A stretch of 64,000 nucleotides of DNA, from the NCBI RefSeq assembly GCF_001761365.1, contig NZ_CP017477.1, forward strand, positions 828,501 to 892,500. Direction: 5' to 3'. Below, piece by piece: positions 52,730 through 62,285 of this stretch. Numbering within the stretch: the stretch's first letter is position 1; each line of letters opens with the position of its first letter. The DNA is from Polaribacter vadi. GTDB taxonomy: Bacteria; Bacteroidota; Bacteroidia; Flavobacteriales; Flavobacteriaceae. The notes beneath the pieces are model-generated. The model was not told the origin of the DNA and searched no databases. It saw only the letters and a program-made list of their open reading frames with translations. The position numbers and the translations under genes were made by a program.

Positions 52730-53932
52730 ATGATGAAATTACTAGACATAACAACAAAGAACAACGTATTGCAAAGTATGACCAGAATTCTTGATGAAAA
52801 TCGAGAATCCTTGTTGGCAGCAAATAAAAAAGATTTAGATGCATTTCAGAAAGAAGATCAAGCTATGTTTGATCGTTTGATTTTAAACAATCAAAAAATT
52901 GATGGAATGATCAAAGCAATTAACGAAGTGAAAGCACAAGAAGATCCTGTAAACCAAATTATTAGTGATAAAATTTTAGAAAACGGCTTAAAAGTAACCA
53001 ACAAAACTGCTCCTTTTGGAACCATCATGATTATTTACGAATCAAGGCCAGATGTAACCATAGAAGCAGCAGTTTTAGCCTTTAAAGCCAATAATAAAAT
53101 TATTTTAAAAGGTGGTAAAGAAGCTGTACACAGTAATATTATTTTAGTTGATTTTTGGCACAAAGCCTTAACCGAGAATAATTTGAGTACAGATTATATT
53201 AAATTGATGCAAATGAACCGAGAAGAAACACAATTTTTTCTAAAAAACCCAACTGAGCAACTAGATTTAATTGTGCCAAGAGGTGGTGAGCGCTTAATAA
53301 ACTTTGTAAAAGACCATGCTAAATGTGCAGTTTTGGTTAGTGGAAGAGGAAATAATTTTTTATATATCGATAAAAATGTAGACTGGAATAAAACATTATC
53401 AGTAATTATCAACGCAAAGACTGATAAAATTTCTGCTTGTAATGCTTTGGATAAAATCCTTATCAACAAAAACATAGAACATTTTGAAACAAAATTAAAA
53501 GAGTTGCAATCAATCTTAAAAGAAAGAAATGTAACTATTTTGGTTGATGATAACGTAAAAAATATTTTACTAGAAGAAAAATTAATTACAAACAAAAGTA
53601 TTTGGCGCGAAGAGTTTTTATCATTAAAATGCTGTATTGGAACTGTAAATAATTTAGACCAAGCTATAGAAATGATTAATACATTTTCAGGCGGACATTC
53701 TGCAGCAATTATGACAACTAATAACGAAAATGCAGATAATTTTATGCAACAAATAGATTGTGCTGCAGTATATAAAAATTCATCAACTAGATTTACAGAC
53801 GGAGGTCAATTAGGAGTTGGTGCAGAATTGGCTATAAGTACAGATAAACTACATCATAGAGGTCCTTTAGGTTTAAAAGAATTAGTAACTAATAAGTATT
53901 ATATTATTGGTGAAGGTCATATACGTAATTAA
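52730..53932 (+). CDS. proA: Glutamate-5-semialdehyde dehydrogenase
   Basis: A 400-residue NADPH-dependent enzyme that reduces glutamyl phosphate to the semialdehyde. Its features are APFGTIMIIYESRPDVTIEAA, ILKGGKEAVHSN, VPRGGERLI, the catalytic Cys in KISACNALDKIL, and FTDGGQLGVGAELAISTDKLHHRGP. Two ATG codons stand in a row; either may be the start. It completes the proC-proB-proA operon and is followed by a terminator. Confidence 0.96.
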   Translation: MMKLLDITTKNNVLQSMTRILDENRESLLAANKKDLDAFQKEDQAMFDRLILNNQKIDGMIKAINEVKAQEDPVNQIISDKILENGLKVTNKTAPFGTIMIIYESRPDVTIEAAVLAFKANNKIILKGGKEAVHSNIILVDFWHKALTENNLSTDYIKLMQMNREETQFFLKNPTEQLDLIVPRGGERLINFVKDHAKCAVLVSGRGNNFLYIDKNVDWNKTLSVIINAKTDKISACNALDKILINKNIEHFETKLKELQSILKERNVTILVDDNVKNILLEEKLITNKSIWREEFLSLKCCIGTVNNLDQAIEMINTFSGGHSAAIMTTNNENADNFMQQIDCAAVYKNSSTRFTDGGQLGVGAELAISTDKLHHRGPLGLKELVTNKYYIIGEGHIRN

Positions 53933-53954
53933 CCTGTTTAGCATATTATATAAT

Positions 53955-53990
53955 AAAAACGCCTCATTTTAAAAATGAGGCGTTTTTATT
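53955..53990. terminator. Intrinsic terminator after proA
   Basis: A 16-bp perfect stem (53955-53970 with 53972-53987), core ACGCCTCATT/AATGAGGCGT, with A-run and T-run; it can also serve the convergent sucC. Confidence 0.93.
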
Positions 53991-54010
53991 AAATATCTAC
54001 ACTGTAAAAT

Positions 54011-55210
54011 CTATGAAGCTTCTAAAACTTCTTTTACTTTATCAGCAGCTTCTTGAAATTCTGTTGCAGAAATAATTTCCATTCCAGAATTATCAATTAA
54101 TTCTTTTGCTTCTTTAGCGTTTGTACCTTGTAATCTACAAATAATTGGCACATTAATTTTGTCTCCCATACTTTTGTAAGCATCAACAACACCTTGTGCA
54201 ACTCTGTCACAACGTACAATTCCTCCAAAAATATTTACTAAAATTGCTTTTACATTTGGATCTTTTAAAATAATTCCAAAAGCAGTTTCAACTCTTTGAG
54301 CATCTGCAGTTCCACCAACATCTAAAAAGTTAGCAGGTTCTCCACCAGATTCTTTAATTAAATCCATAGTTCCCATTGCTAAACCAGCTCCGTTAACCAT
54401 ACAACCAACATTTCCATCTAAATCTACATAGTTTAAACCTGCAGCTTTCGCTTCAACTTCAATTGGGTTTTCTTCACGTAAATCACGCATTGCTGCATAA
54501 TCTTTATGTCTAAATAATGCATTTTCATCTAAAGAAACTTTAGCATCAACAGCCATTATTTTATCATCTGAAGTTTTCAAAACAGGATTAATCTCAAACA
54601 TAGAAGAATCAGATTTAATATATGCTGTATATAAAGCTGTAACAAATTTTGTCATTTCTTTAAAAGCAGTTCCTGATAAACCTAAATTAAAAGCAATTTT
54701 ACGTGCTTGAAAAGGCATGATTCCTAATAAAGGATCAATTTCTTCAGTAAAAATTAAATGTGGAGTTTCTTCTGCAACAGTTTCAATATCCATTCCACCT
54801 TCTGTAGAATACATAATCATATTTTTACCAGTTGCTCTGTTTAATAAAACTGACATATAATATTCGTCTGGCTCAGAATCTCCAGGATAATAAACGTCTT
54901 CACAAATTAAAACTTGATTTACCAACTTTCCTTCAGCAGAAGTTTGTGGTGTAATCAACATCATTCCTAAAATATCATCAGCAATACTTTCTACTTGCTC
55001 TAAATTTTTAGCTAGCTTTACTCCTCCACCTTTTCCACGACCACCTGCGTGAACTTGTGCTTTTATAACGTGCCAACCTGTACCAGTTTCTTCCGTAAGT
55101 TTTTTTGCTGCTGCAACTGCTTCTATTGGAGTACTTGCTACAATTCCCCTTTGAATTCTAACGCCAAAACTATTTAGTATTTCTTTACCTTGATATTCGT
55201 GTAAGTTCAT
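54011..55210 (-). CDS. sucC: Succinate-CoA ligase (ADP-forming), beta subunit
   Basis: A 399-residue ATP-grasp subunit that, with SucD, converts succinyl-CoA to succinate with nucleotide triphosphate formation in the TCA cycle. Motifs are MNLHEYQGKEIL, KAQVHAGGRGKGGGVKLA, FEINPVLKTSDDKIMAVDAKVSLDENALFRH (three adjacent blocks), GNVGCMVNGAGLAMGTMD and NIFGGIVRCD. It is a single gene here; sucD is not in the window. Confidence 0.97.
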   Translation of the reverse strand: MNLHEYQGKEILNSFGVRIQRGIVASTPIEAVAAAKKLTEETGTGWHVIKAQVHAGGRGKGGGVKLAKNLEQVESIADDILGMMLITPQTSAEGKLVNQVLICEDVYYPGDSEPDEYYMSVLLNRATGKNMIMYSTEGGMDIETVAEETPHLIFTEEIDPLLGIMPFQARKIAFNLGLSGTAFKEMTKFVTALYTAYIKSDSSMFEINPVLKTSDDKIMAVDAKVSLDENALFRHKDYAAMRDLREENPIEVEAKAAGLNYVDLDGNVGCMVNGAGLAMGTMDLIKESGGEPANFLDVGGTADAQRVETAFGIILKDPNVKAILVNIFGGIVRCDRVAQGVVDAYKSMGDKINVPIICRLQGTNAKEAKELIDNSGMEIISATEFQEAADKVKEVLEAS

Positions 55211-55233
55211 CTGTATCGTATTTTTAACGGAAG

Positions 55234-55241
55234 CAAAAATA
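55234..55241 (-). promoter_or_regulatory. -7 box for sucC
   Basis: TATTTTTG on the minus strand, 23 bases before the sucC ATG; no TTG at ideal distance. Confidence 0.6.
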
Positions 55242-55361
55242 CAAATTCAAAGAAGAAGATTTGTAAATTTTTTAATAAAATTAACTTTAAATTAAAAACC
55301 ACAATTCATCACAGAATTTTAAAGTTTATAACTGAACGTCTTTACAAGCGTTACCTTTATT

Positions 55362-55369
55362 TAAATTTG
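55362..55369 (+). promoter_or_regulatory. Possible -7 box for the DUF5916 gene
   Basis: TAAATTTG matches the consensus but lies 149 bases before the ATG at 55519 and lacks a clear -33 TTG. Confidence 0.3.
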
Positions 55370-55518
55370 AATAAAATTCTATTTTAAGAAATAATTAACA
55401 ATTAAAATCTGTAACATTCTAAAAAATAATAGGTCTTTGTAATAATAAACACTGTATTTATTACATTCAATTAAAAGAATATTTTAAATAATTGTTTAAA
55501 GTAATCAACCAAAACCAT

Positions 55519-58005
55519 ATGTTCAGAAAAATCTTACTACTGCTAATTGCATTTTTATGCATTCATCAACTTAAAGCTCAAAATCAAAAAAACAGAAAAA
55601 CAATTAAGACTACAAGAGTTGCCAACGCTCCTAAAATTGATGGTCTTTTAAATGATGAAGCTTGGGAAAATGCTGAAATAGCAACAAATTTTGTTATTTT
55701 TAGACCTGAAAATGGTAAACTAGTAAGTCCTGAATATCAAACTAAAGTAAAGGTTGTTTATGATGATGATGCTGTTTACATTTCAGCTCAAATGAACGAT
55801 CCTGATCCTGAAAATATTCCAAGTGAATTTGCTGTAAGGGATAACTTTTCAATTGCTGATTTTTTCTTGGTAACCATCAATCCAAATGACGATGGTCAAA
55901 ATCCTTTTGAATTTATTGTTCAAATTACAGGAAACCAAGCTGATGCAAAAGTTTCTAATGGCAATGAAGATTTAAACTGGAGTGCTGTTTGGGATGCTGC
56001 TACAAAAATTACAGACAAAGGTTGGAATGTAGAAATAGAAATTCCTTACAGAGCTTTACGTTTTGCAAATAGACCTGTACAATCTTGGGGATTTAATTTT
56101 CATAGAAGATTAGAAAAACTAAACGAACAACATACTTGGACGCATGTAAACAATACTGTTGGAAGATGGACACAATATGATGGTTTAATTGAAGATTTTA
56201 GAAATATAAAACCATCAACAAGACTAAATTTATATCCTTACGCTTCTGCAACTACCAATACTTTTGAAGGAAATACCGAGTTTGATTGGAGTGTTGGTAT
56301 GGACATTAAATATGGTTTAACAGAAAATTTTACGTTGGATGCCACTCTTATTCCTGATTTTAGTCAAGTTGGTTTTGATGATGTGGTGTTAAATCTAGGG
56401 CCTTTTGAGCAACAATTTACGGAACAAAGACAATTTTTTACAGAAGGAACAGAACTTTTTAACACTGCCAATTTATTTTATTCAAGAAGAATTGGAGCCT
56501 CACCAATAGATCAATTTGATGTTTCATCAACCTTAATAAATCAAGATAATTTTGATATAAATAATCAAAAAATAAACGAAGAAATAATTGATTATCCTGG
56601 AAAAGTAACCATGATAAATGCCGTTAAAATATCAGGAAGAACAAAAAAAGGACTTGGAATTGGTTTTTTTAATGCAATAACTCAAAAAACAGAAGCAACC
56701 ATACAAACAAGAACATCAACAAATAATAATGGTACAATTACTGAGGAAATAAATACGAGAAAAGAAGTTATAGATCCTTTTACAAATTTTAATATTTTAG
56801 TTTTAGACCAACAATTTAATCAAAATTCAAGTATTTCTTTAATCAACACAAACGTTACAAGAGATGGACGATTTAGAGACGCAAACGTAACTGCTTTAGA
56901 TTGGCATATAGAAACTAAAGACAGCAAATACAATGCAGATGGTTCTTTTAGAATGAGTAATATTTCTGATGATGTAAACCAACCAAATACTGGCTACACT
57001 TTTGATAATAGCTTTGGGTATGACTTTGAAAACTGGTTTTGGGAATTAGGCTACAATTCTGAAAACAAAGACTTTAATTCTAATGATTTAGGTATTTTAT
57101 TTACAAACGATCAACAAACTATTTATGGAAATTTAGGTTGGAAAACTGTGCAACCCACTAAAAATTTTAACAGAATTTGGGTTAATTCATATCATAATTT
57201 AAACTATCAACATTTTTCTGGAGTCTACACAGGTTATAATGCTGGAGTTGGTGGAAGTGCGCAAACTAGAGAGCGTTTTTCATTTGGTGGTAATTTTAAT
57301 TATGGAAGTGAAAGTAAAGATTTTTTTGAGCCAAGACAAGGCACTACAAGTGGTCAGTTTTTTATTCAACCAGAAAGAATAAATATAAATGCCTGGTTTG
57401 AAACAAATTCACAAAAAAAATTAGAAATTAGCGCAGATGCTTACAACACAAGTTTTACAAACAACCCAAAACTAAGCTATGGATTTAGTGTAGCTCCTAG
57501 ATATCGTTTTAATAACCAATTTTCATTAAGATATCGATTAAATTATAATAAAACTTTAGACGATCAAGGATATGTAGATGAAACTGATGATAACATTATT
57601 TTTGGTTTTAGAGATCGAAAAAGTTATACAAATACTATTTCTGGTAAATATAGTTTTAGTACAAAATCTTCGTTATCAATTAGCTTTAGACATTATTGGA
57701 GTTCAGTAAAATATAATTCTTATGCTAATTTATTTTCGGATGGTAAATTATATCCAAATTCTGATTACGTAGGTAATGATGTAAATTTTAACAGCTGGAA
57801 TTTAGATTTAAACTATATCTGGCAATTTGCACCAGGAAGTCAGTTAATTGCTTTTTATAGAAATTCGATTTTTAATACAGACTCAGATTCAAGATTAGAT
57901 TTTTTCGAAAATTTGGATAATTTATTCGAACAATCTCAAAGGCACACAGTTTCTGTAAGATTTGTATATTTTATTGATTATAATAAATTGAAAAACATTT
58001 TTTAA
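55519..58005 (+). CDS. DUF5916 outer-membrane protein with CBM9-like N-terminus
   Basis: An 828-residue exported protein. The signal is [21 protein letters not shown]. Residues about 30-215 match a carbohydrate-binding-module-9-like domain ([42 protein letters not shown]). The DUF5916 region follows, with [14 protein letters not shown] and [20 protein letters not shown] in succession, and the rest is many alternating strands ending in a terminal aromatic one, typical of a large beta-barrel. Often annotated as carbohydrate-binding protein; substrate unknown. A TTG 27 bases upstream is in frame but precedes no signal sequence, so I start at ATG 55519. Confidence 0.85.
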   Translation: MFRKILLLLIAFLCIHQLKAQNQKNRKTIKTTRVANAPKIDGLLNDEAWENAEIATNFVIFRPENGKLVSPEYQTKVKVVYDDDAVYISAQMNDPDPENIPSEFAVRDNFSIADFFLVTINPNDDGQNPFEFIVQITGNQADAKVSNGNEDLNWSAVWDAATKITDKGWNVEIEIPYRALRFANRPVQSWGFNFHRRLEKLNEQHTWTHVNNTVGRWTQYDGLIEDFRNIKPSTRLNLYPYASATTNTFEGNTEFDWSVGMDIKYGLTENFTLDATLIPDFSQVGFDDVVLNLGPFEQQFTEQRQFFTEGTELFNTANLFYSRRIGASPIDQFDVSSTLINQDNFDINNQKINEEIIDYPGKVTMINAVKISGRTKKGLGIGFFNAITQKTEATIQTRTSTNNNGTITEEINTRKEVIDPFTNFNILVLDQQFNQNSSISLINTNVTRDGRFRDANVTALDWHIETKDSKYNADGSFRMSNISDDVNQPNTGYTFDNSFGYDFENWFWELGYNSENKDFNSNDLGILFTNDQQTIYGNLGWKTVQPTKNFNRIWVNSYHNLNYQHFSGVYTGYNAGVGGSAQTRERFSFGGNFNYGSESKDFFEPRQGTTSGQFFIQPERININAWFETNSQKKLEISADAYNTSFTNNPKLSYGFSVAPRYRFNNQFSLRYRLNYNKTLDDQGYVDETDDNIIFGFRDRKSYTNTISGKYSFSTKSSLSISFRHYWSSVKYNSYANLFSDGKLYPNSDYVGNDVNFNSWNLDLNYIWQFAPGSQLIAFYRNSIFNTDSDSRLDFFENLDNLFEQSQRHTVSVRFVYFIDYNKLKNIF

Positions 58006-58028
58006 CAAAAAACTACGCAACTTTCAAG

Positions 58029-58066
58029 AAAAACGGATCTACTTAAAAAAGTATATCCGTTTTTTT
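58029..58066. terminator. Intrinsic terminator after the DUF5916 gene
   Basis: AAAAACGGAT (58029-58038) pairs with ATCCGTTTTT (58055-58064), with further pairing inside the loop and a T-run. Confidence 0.85.
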
Positions 58067-58093
58067 ATACATTCGTACATAGATATAAAAACT

Positions 58094-58753
58094 ATGATTG
58101 TAACAAAAAATATCCATAAATATTATGGTGATGTTGAAGTTTTAAAAGGATTAGATTTAGAAATAAAAAAGGGTGAAATTGTTGCTATTGTTGGTCCTTC
58201 TGGAGCAGGTAAAACAACTTTATTACAAATTTTAGGCACTTTAGATAAGCCTATTAAAGAAGAAGATTTTGAATTATCAATCAATGATATTTCATTAAAA
58301 AATCTTTCTGACAAGCAACTTTCCGAATTTAGAAACAATCATATTGGTTTTATATTTCAATTTCATCAATTATTACCAGAATTTTCTGCATTAGAAAATG
58401 TATGCATTCCAGCTTTCATAGGTAAAAAATCTAAAAAAGAAGCTGAAAAAAGAGCCAAAGAATTACTAGAATTTTTAGGATTATCTCACAGAATTCACCA
58501 CAAACCAAACGAACTTTCTGGTGGAGAACAACAAAGAGTTGCAGTTGCAAGAGCTTTAATTAACAATCCTTCAGTTATTTTAGCAGATGAACCAAGTGGA
58601 AATTTAGATAGCGAATCTGCTAAAAACTTACACGAATTATTTTTTAAATTACGTGATCAATTTGGCCAAACCTTTGTTTTAGTAACTCATAATGAAACCC
58701 TTGCAAATATGGCTGATAGAAAATTGACCATGAAAGATGGTAAAATTATTTAG
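58094..58753 (+). CDS. LolD-like ABC transporter ATP-binding protein
   Basis: A 219-residue ATPase of the LolD/MacB/FtsE branch. Walker A is GPSGAGKTT (34-42), the Q-loop is [17 protein letters not shown], the signature [15 protein letters not shown], Walker [13 protein letters not shown] and the H-loop LVTHNETLA. The order [14 protein letters not shown] is characteristic of LolD, which drives lipoprotein release from the inner membrane with LolC/E. The permease genes are not adjacent, so the assignment to Lol rather than another exporter is tentative. Confidence 0.88.
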   Translation: MIVTKNIHKYYGDVEVLKGLDLEIKKGEIVAIVGPSGAGKTTLLQILGTLDKPIKEEDFELSINDISLKNLSDKQLSEFRNNHIGFIFQFHQLLPEFSALENVCIPAFIGKKSKKEAEKRAKELLEFLGLSHRIHHKPNELSGGEQQRVAVARALINNPSVILADEPSGNLDSESAKNLHELFFKLRDQFGQTFVLVTHNETLANMADRKLTMKDGKII

Positions 58754-58801
58754 ATATTGTAACAATAACCTTTTTTTTACTACTTATTGGTAAACATAAA
58801 A

Positions 58802-59350
58802 ATGAAAGAAACGTTTCTAAACCTTATCAACTATCTTAAAAATCCAATATTAGAAAAAGACAACAATAAAGACTTAAACTATCGTTTTAAGATATTTTTT
58901 CACATTCTTTTTATCAGCATTTTAACGGGTATTATTATCACTCCAATCTTTGCGCTTTTCGAAGAAATGAATTGGATAAATATGGAGAATCATAAAGTTG
59001 AAGAAATGTTTGCTGGCATGAATAAATTATTGATTATTCTTACTGGTGCTATTATTGTACCAACTATTGAAGAAGTAATTTTCAGAGGACCAATTACTAC
59101 TTTTAAAACACCAAAATCTTTTAAAATAGGTTTTTATGTACTTACGCTTCTTTTTGGTTTTGTACATATTACCAATTTTGATTTTACTACAAGTGTACTT
59201 TTATTATCGCCAATTTTAGTCTTACCACAGTTATTAGTTGGTGGTTATTTTGGATATATAAGAGTTCGTTTTGGCTTGCAATGGTCTATTTTATTGCATG
59301 GTTCTTATAATTGCTTTTTTATTCTTCTAAGTTTTATTCCTGAATCTTAA
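58802..59350 (+). CDS. CPBP-family intramembrane protease
   Basis: A 182-residue membrane protein of the CPBP (CAAX, type II) family. It shows the paired Glu motif EEVIFRGP, an HxxN-like FVHITNF, and HGSYNCFF near the C-terminus, which form the active site. About four to five helices. Bacterial members process or protect small peptides, but many have unknown substrates. The TTG five codons upstream is ignored in favour of ATG. The next gene starts one base after its stop. Confidence 0.88.
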   Translation: MKETFLNLINYLKNPILEKDNNKDLNYRFKIFFHILFISILTGIIITPIFALFEEMNWINMENHKVEEMFAGMNKLLIILTGAIIVPTIEEVIFRGPITTFKTPKSFKIGFYVLTLLFGFVHITNFDFTTSVLLLSPILVLPQLLVGGYFGYIRVRFGLQWSILLHGSYNCFFILLSFIPES

Positions 59351-59351
59351 G

Positions 59352-60116
59352 ATGAAAAAAGCCGAACTCAAAGAATTTTTAGACGAGAAAGTTACTTTAT
59401 ATAACAATCCAAAATTCATTGAATCTGATCCTATTCAAATTCCGCATTTATTTTCGAAAAAAGAAGATATAGAAATTGCCGCTTTTTTAGCTGCGACAAT
59501 TTCTTGGGGAAACAGAACTATGATTATTAAAAATTCTTATAAAATGATGGAATTGTTGGACAATTCTCCTCACGATTTTATCATCAATCATCAAGAAAAA
59601 GATTTAGATTCTTTTGATAGTTTTGTACACAGAACCTTTAATTCAATTGATTTTAAACAGTTTATAAAATCGCTACAACATATTTACAAAAATCATCAAG
59701 GTTTAGAAAATGCGTTACGAATTAAAGATGGTACAAAAAACTACCAAACTGCTATTCATAACTTTAAAAAATTATTTTTTGAAGTTGATCATCAACAAAG
59801 AACACAAAAACACGTTTCAGATCCTTTAAAAAACTCGGCTGCAAAACGTATTAATATGTTTTTACGATGGATGGTTAGAAATGATAAAGCTGGCGTAGAT
59901 TTTGGGATTTGGCAAACACATAATCCTGCATTCTTATCTTGTCCTTTAGATGTGCATTCAGGCAATGTTGCTCGCAAATTAAAAATACTTACAAGAAAAC
60001 AAAACGATTGGAAAGCATTAGCTGAATTGGACAAAAGTTTGAGAAATCTTGATAAAAAAGATCCTGTAAAATACGATTTTGCACTTTTCGGATTGGGGGT
60101 TTTCGAAAAGTTTTAA
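59352..60116 (+). CDS. TIGR02757 family protein
   Basis: A 254-residue soluble protein that matches TIGR02757, a family restricted mostly to Bacteroidota and spirochaetes, of unknown function. Recognisable parts are DPIQIPHLFSKKEDIEIAAFLAATISWGNR (adjacent blocks), FVHRTFN, AAKRINMFLRWMVRNDKAGVDFGIW (adjacent blocks), PLDVHSGNVARKL and DFALFGLGVFEKF. The Arg/His/Asp pattern recalls a DNA glycosylase-like helical fold, which is only a guess. It starts one base after the protease gene. Confidence 0.85.
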   Translation: MKKAELKEFLDEKVTLYNNPKFIESDPIQIPHLFSKKEDIEIAAFLAATISWGNRTMIIKNSYKMMELLDNSPHDFIINHQEKDLDSFDSFVHRTFNSIDFKQFIKSLQHIYKNHQGLENALRIKDGTKNYQTAIHNFKKLFFEVDHQQRTQKHVSDPLKNSAAKRINMFLRWMVRNDKAGVDFGIWQTHNPAFLSCPLDVHSGNVARKLKILTRKQNDWKALAELDKSLRNLDKKDPVKYDFALFGLGVFEKF

Positions 60117-60182
60117 TTAGAAATTAACAACGTATTAATATTAATTTTATTTGTGATAATTTAGTCTTTTAATTCAGACATC

Positions 60183-60323
60183 ATGAAAAACAGAATGTTT
60201 TTTAAAGGATATAGAAGTGGACATATGATGTATTTACGAAAAGAAGATTTGGAAAAATCGAACGAAGATTTACGAATTTTTATCAAAAAAAGTTCAGAAA
60301 ATATTGGCGCTGCTAAATACTAA
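60183..60323 (+). CDS. Small hypothetical protein, 46 residues
   Basis: An ATG-to-TAA frame of 46 codons in a 219-base gap. The product is basic and hydrophilic: MKNRMFFKGYRSGHMMYLRKEDLE, with a helix after it and AAKY at the end (shown in two parts). A near-consensus -7 box, TTTATTTG (one mismatch), ends 29 bases upstream at 60153. Family not recognised. Spacing and codon use are normal for a gene. Confidence 0.5.
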   Translation: MKNRMFFKGYRSGHMMYLRKEDLEKSNEDLRIFIKKSSENIGAAKY

Positions 60324-60335
60324 TTCAACGACTAA

Positions 60336-62285
60336 ATGCAATTTAAAAATCCTGAAGTTTTATACTTTTTAGCACTGTTAATTATCCCTATAATTATACA
60401 TCTTTTTCAGTTGCAAAAATTTGTAAAAGTACCCTTTACCAATGTTGCTTTTTTAAAGAAATTAGTGCAACAAACTCGTAAGAGTTCACGCATAAAAAAA
60501 TGTTTAATTCTAGCCACTAGAATGCTATTATTTACAGCGATACTTTTTGCATTTTCTCAACCTTATTTTAGTGATAAAACTACAGAAGAAAAACAGCATA
60601 CTTTTATTTATTTAGACAATTCTTTAAGCACAAATGCCACTGGAGAAAAAGGAAATTTACTTCAAATTGCAGCGCAAGAAATTATAGAGAATGCTTCTAA
60701 AAAAGATTTGTATTCTTTACAAACGAATACTAATTTTTCTTCGGATATTACTTTTGAAGAACTTAAAAAAACCCTTCTAAATATTAAAAACACGGCTCAA
60801 AAAGTAGATTTAAGTACAGTTTTATTAAAAATAAACAATAGCAACAAAACTAAAACAAACACTTTACATAAAAACATATTAATATCTGATTTTCAGATTA
60901 CTTACAATAGTGAGTTTACAAATGTAACACCTGTTTTTTCGGGTATAAAACTAGAAGCTACCAAGAAAAACAATATTTCTATTGGCAGCGTTTTTATCAA
61001 CAACACAAATACCGAAAACCTGACAATAAATATTCTTATAAAAAACCAAGGTGAAGCAAAAGACAACATTCCAATTGCTATTTTTAATAACGAAAAACTG
61101 ATTAGCAAACAGTCCTTCTCTATTGATAAAAACTCAACTAAAACTATTTTATTCACCATACAAAATCAAGCAAAATTTTTAGGAAAAATTACACTTACTT
61201 TTAGCGACACTTTTTCTTTTGACAACACTTTTTATTTCAGTTTAAATTCAACCAAAAAAGTGAATGTTTTAAGCATTGGAAACAATGCTGATTTCTTATC
61301 TAAAATTTACACGAAAGACGAATTTAATTTCACAGAATCTACGACTCAAAATGTAAATTATAACAGCATTCCAAAACAACAAATTGTCCTCTTAAATGAG
61401 TTAGAAAATATTCCTGAAAGTTTATCAAAAAGCCTCTTAGATTTTTCAAAAAAAGGAGGCACAATTGTCATCATTCCAAATTCAAAAATTGAGTTACAAT
61501 CATATAATTTATTTTTGAATTCTGTTGCCAATACAAAAATACAATCAAAGATTTCTGATACTTTAAAAATTACAAATATCAACTTTAATCATCCTTTATT
61601 TAAAAATGTATTTTCTAAAAAAGTAACTAATTTTCAATATCCGATTGTAAAAAGCCACTACCCTATTCAAGCTAAAAATAGCAGTAAAATTATCTCTTTT
61701 GAAAACAATACAGGATTTATAAGTCAAATTAACAACACTAATGGCAACATCTTTTGGGTTTCGAGTTCGTTATCCAAAGAAAATAGTAACTTCTTAAATT
61801 CACCTTTAATTGTGCCTGTTTTTTATAATTTCGGAAAATTAAGCTTTCAACACTCTAAATTATTCTATTATTTAGATGCTGAAAATGTGATTGATGTTGA
61901 AACTGAAATTGAAAAAGATGAGATTTTATCAATTGTAAACTCAAATTCATCATTTATTCCTCCACAACAAACCTATCAAAATAAAGTAACGATTACTACA
62001 AATGACAACCCTACTGATGCAGGGTTTTATTACATCATCAGAAAAAAAGATACGCTACAAACCATCGCTTTTAACAATCCTAAAGAGGAAAGTTTACTAC
62101 AATTTTTAGATATCAATACTCTAAAAGACATCAATCCAGAAATAAATTTTTCTTCTTCTATTGAAGATTTTTTTATCAACCTAAATAATAAAAATGAAGT
62201 TCATTGGCTTTGGAAATGGTTTTTAGCCTTGGCAATTGTATCTTTGTTATTAGAAATTTTGATTTTAAAATTCTATAAACCATGA
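60336..62285 (+). CDS. BatA-domain membrane protein (vWA-like)
   Basis: A 649-residue protein. The N-terminal BatA domain (1-80) has two helices around VPFTNVAFLKKLVQQT and ILATRMLLFTAILFAFSQPYF (helix two). A vWA-like domain follows with FIYLDNSLSTN in place of DxSxS, then a long beta-rich extracytoplasmic region and a last helix at about 625-645. Proteins of this kind are frequent in Bacteroidota; function not settled. Its stop overlaps the next ATG (ATGA), so the following dihydroorotase-like gene is translationally coupled. Confidence 0.82.
   Translation: MQFKNPEVLYFLALLIIPIIIHLFQLQKFVKVPFTNVAFLKKLVQQTRKSSRIKKCLILATRMLLFTAILFAFSQPYFSDKTTEEKQHTFIYLDNSLSTNATGEKGNLLQIAAQEIIENASKKDLYSLQTNTNFSSDITFEELKKTLLNIKNTAQKVDLSTVLLKINNSNKTKTNTLHKNILISDFQITYNSEFTNVTPVFSGIKLEATKKNNISIGSVFINNTNTENLTINILIKNQGEAKDNIPIAIFNNEKLISKQSFSIDKNSTKTILFTIQNQAKFLGKITLTFSDTFSFDNTFYFSLNSTKKVNVLSIGNNADFLSKIYTKDEFNFTESTTQNVNYNSIPKQQIVLLNELENIPESLSKSLLDFSKKGGTIVIIPNSKIELQSYNLFLNSVANTKIQSKISDTLKITNINFNHPLFKNVFSKKVTNFQYPIVKSHYPIQAKNSSKIISFENNTGFISQINNTNGNIFWVSSSLSKENSNFLNSPLIVPVFYNFGKLSFQHSKLFYYLDAENVIDVETEIEKDEILSIVNSNSSFIPPQQTYQNKVTITTNDNPTDAGFYYIIRKKDTLQTIAFNNPKEESLLQFLDINTLKDINPEINFSSSIEDFFINLNNKNEVHWLWKWFLALAIVSLLLEILILKFYKP

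Larger units (their letters stand above)
55211..55518. other. Intergenic region of 308 bases between divergent genes
   Basis: Holds the sucC -7 box (minus strand) and a possible plus-strand box at 55362-55369. The rest is AT-rich; no hairpin or frame stands out. Confidence 0.55.
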
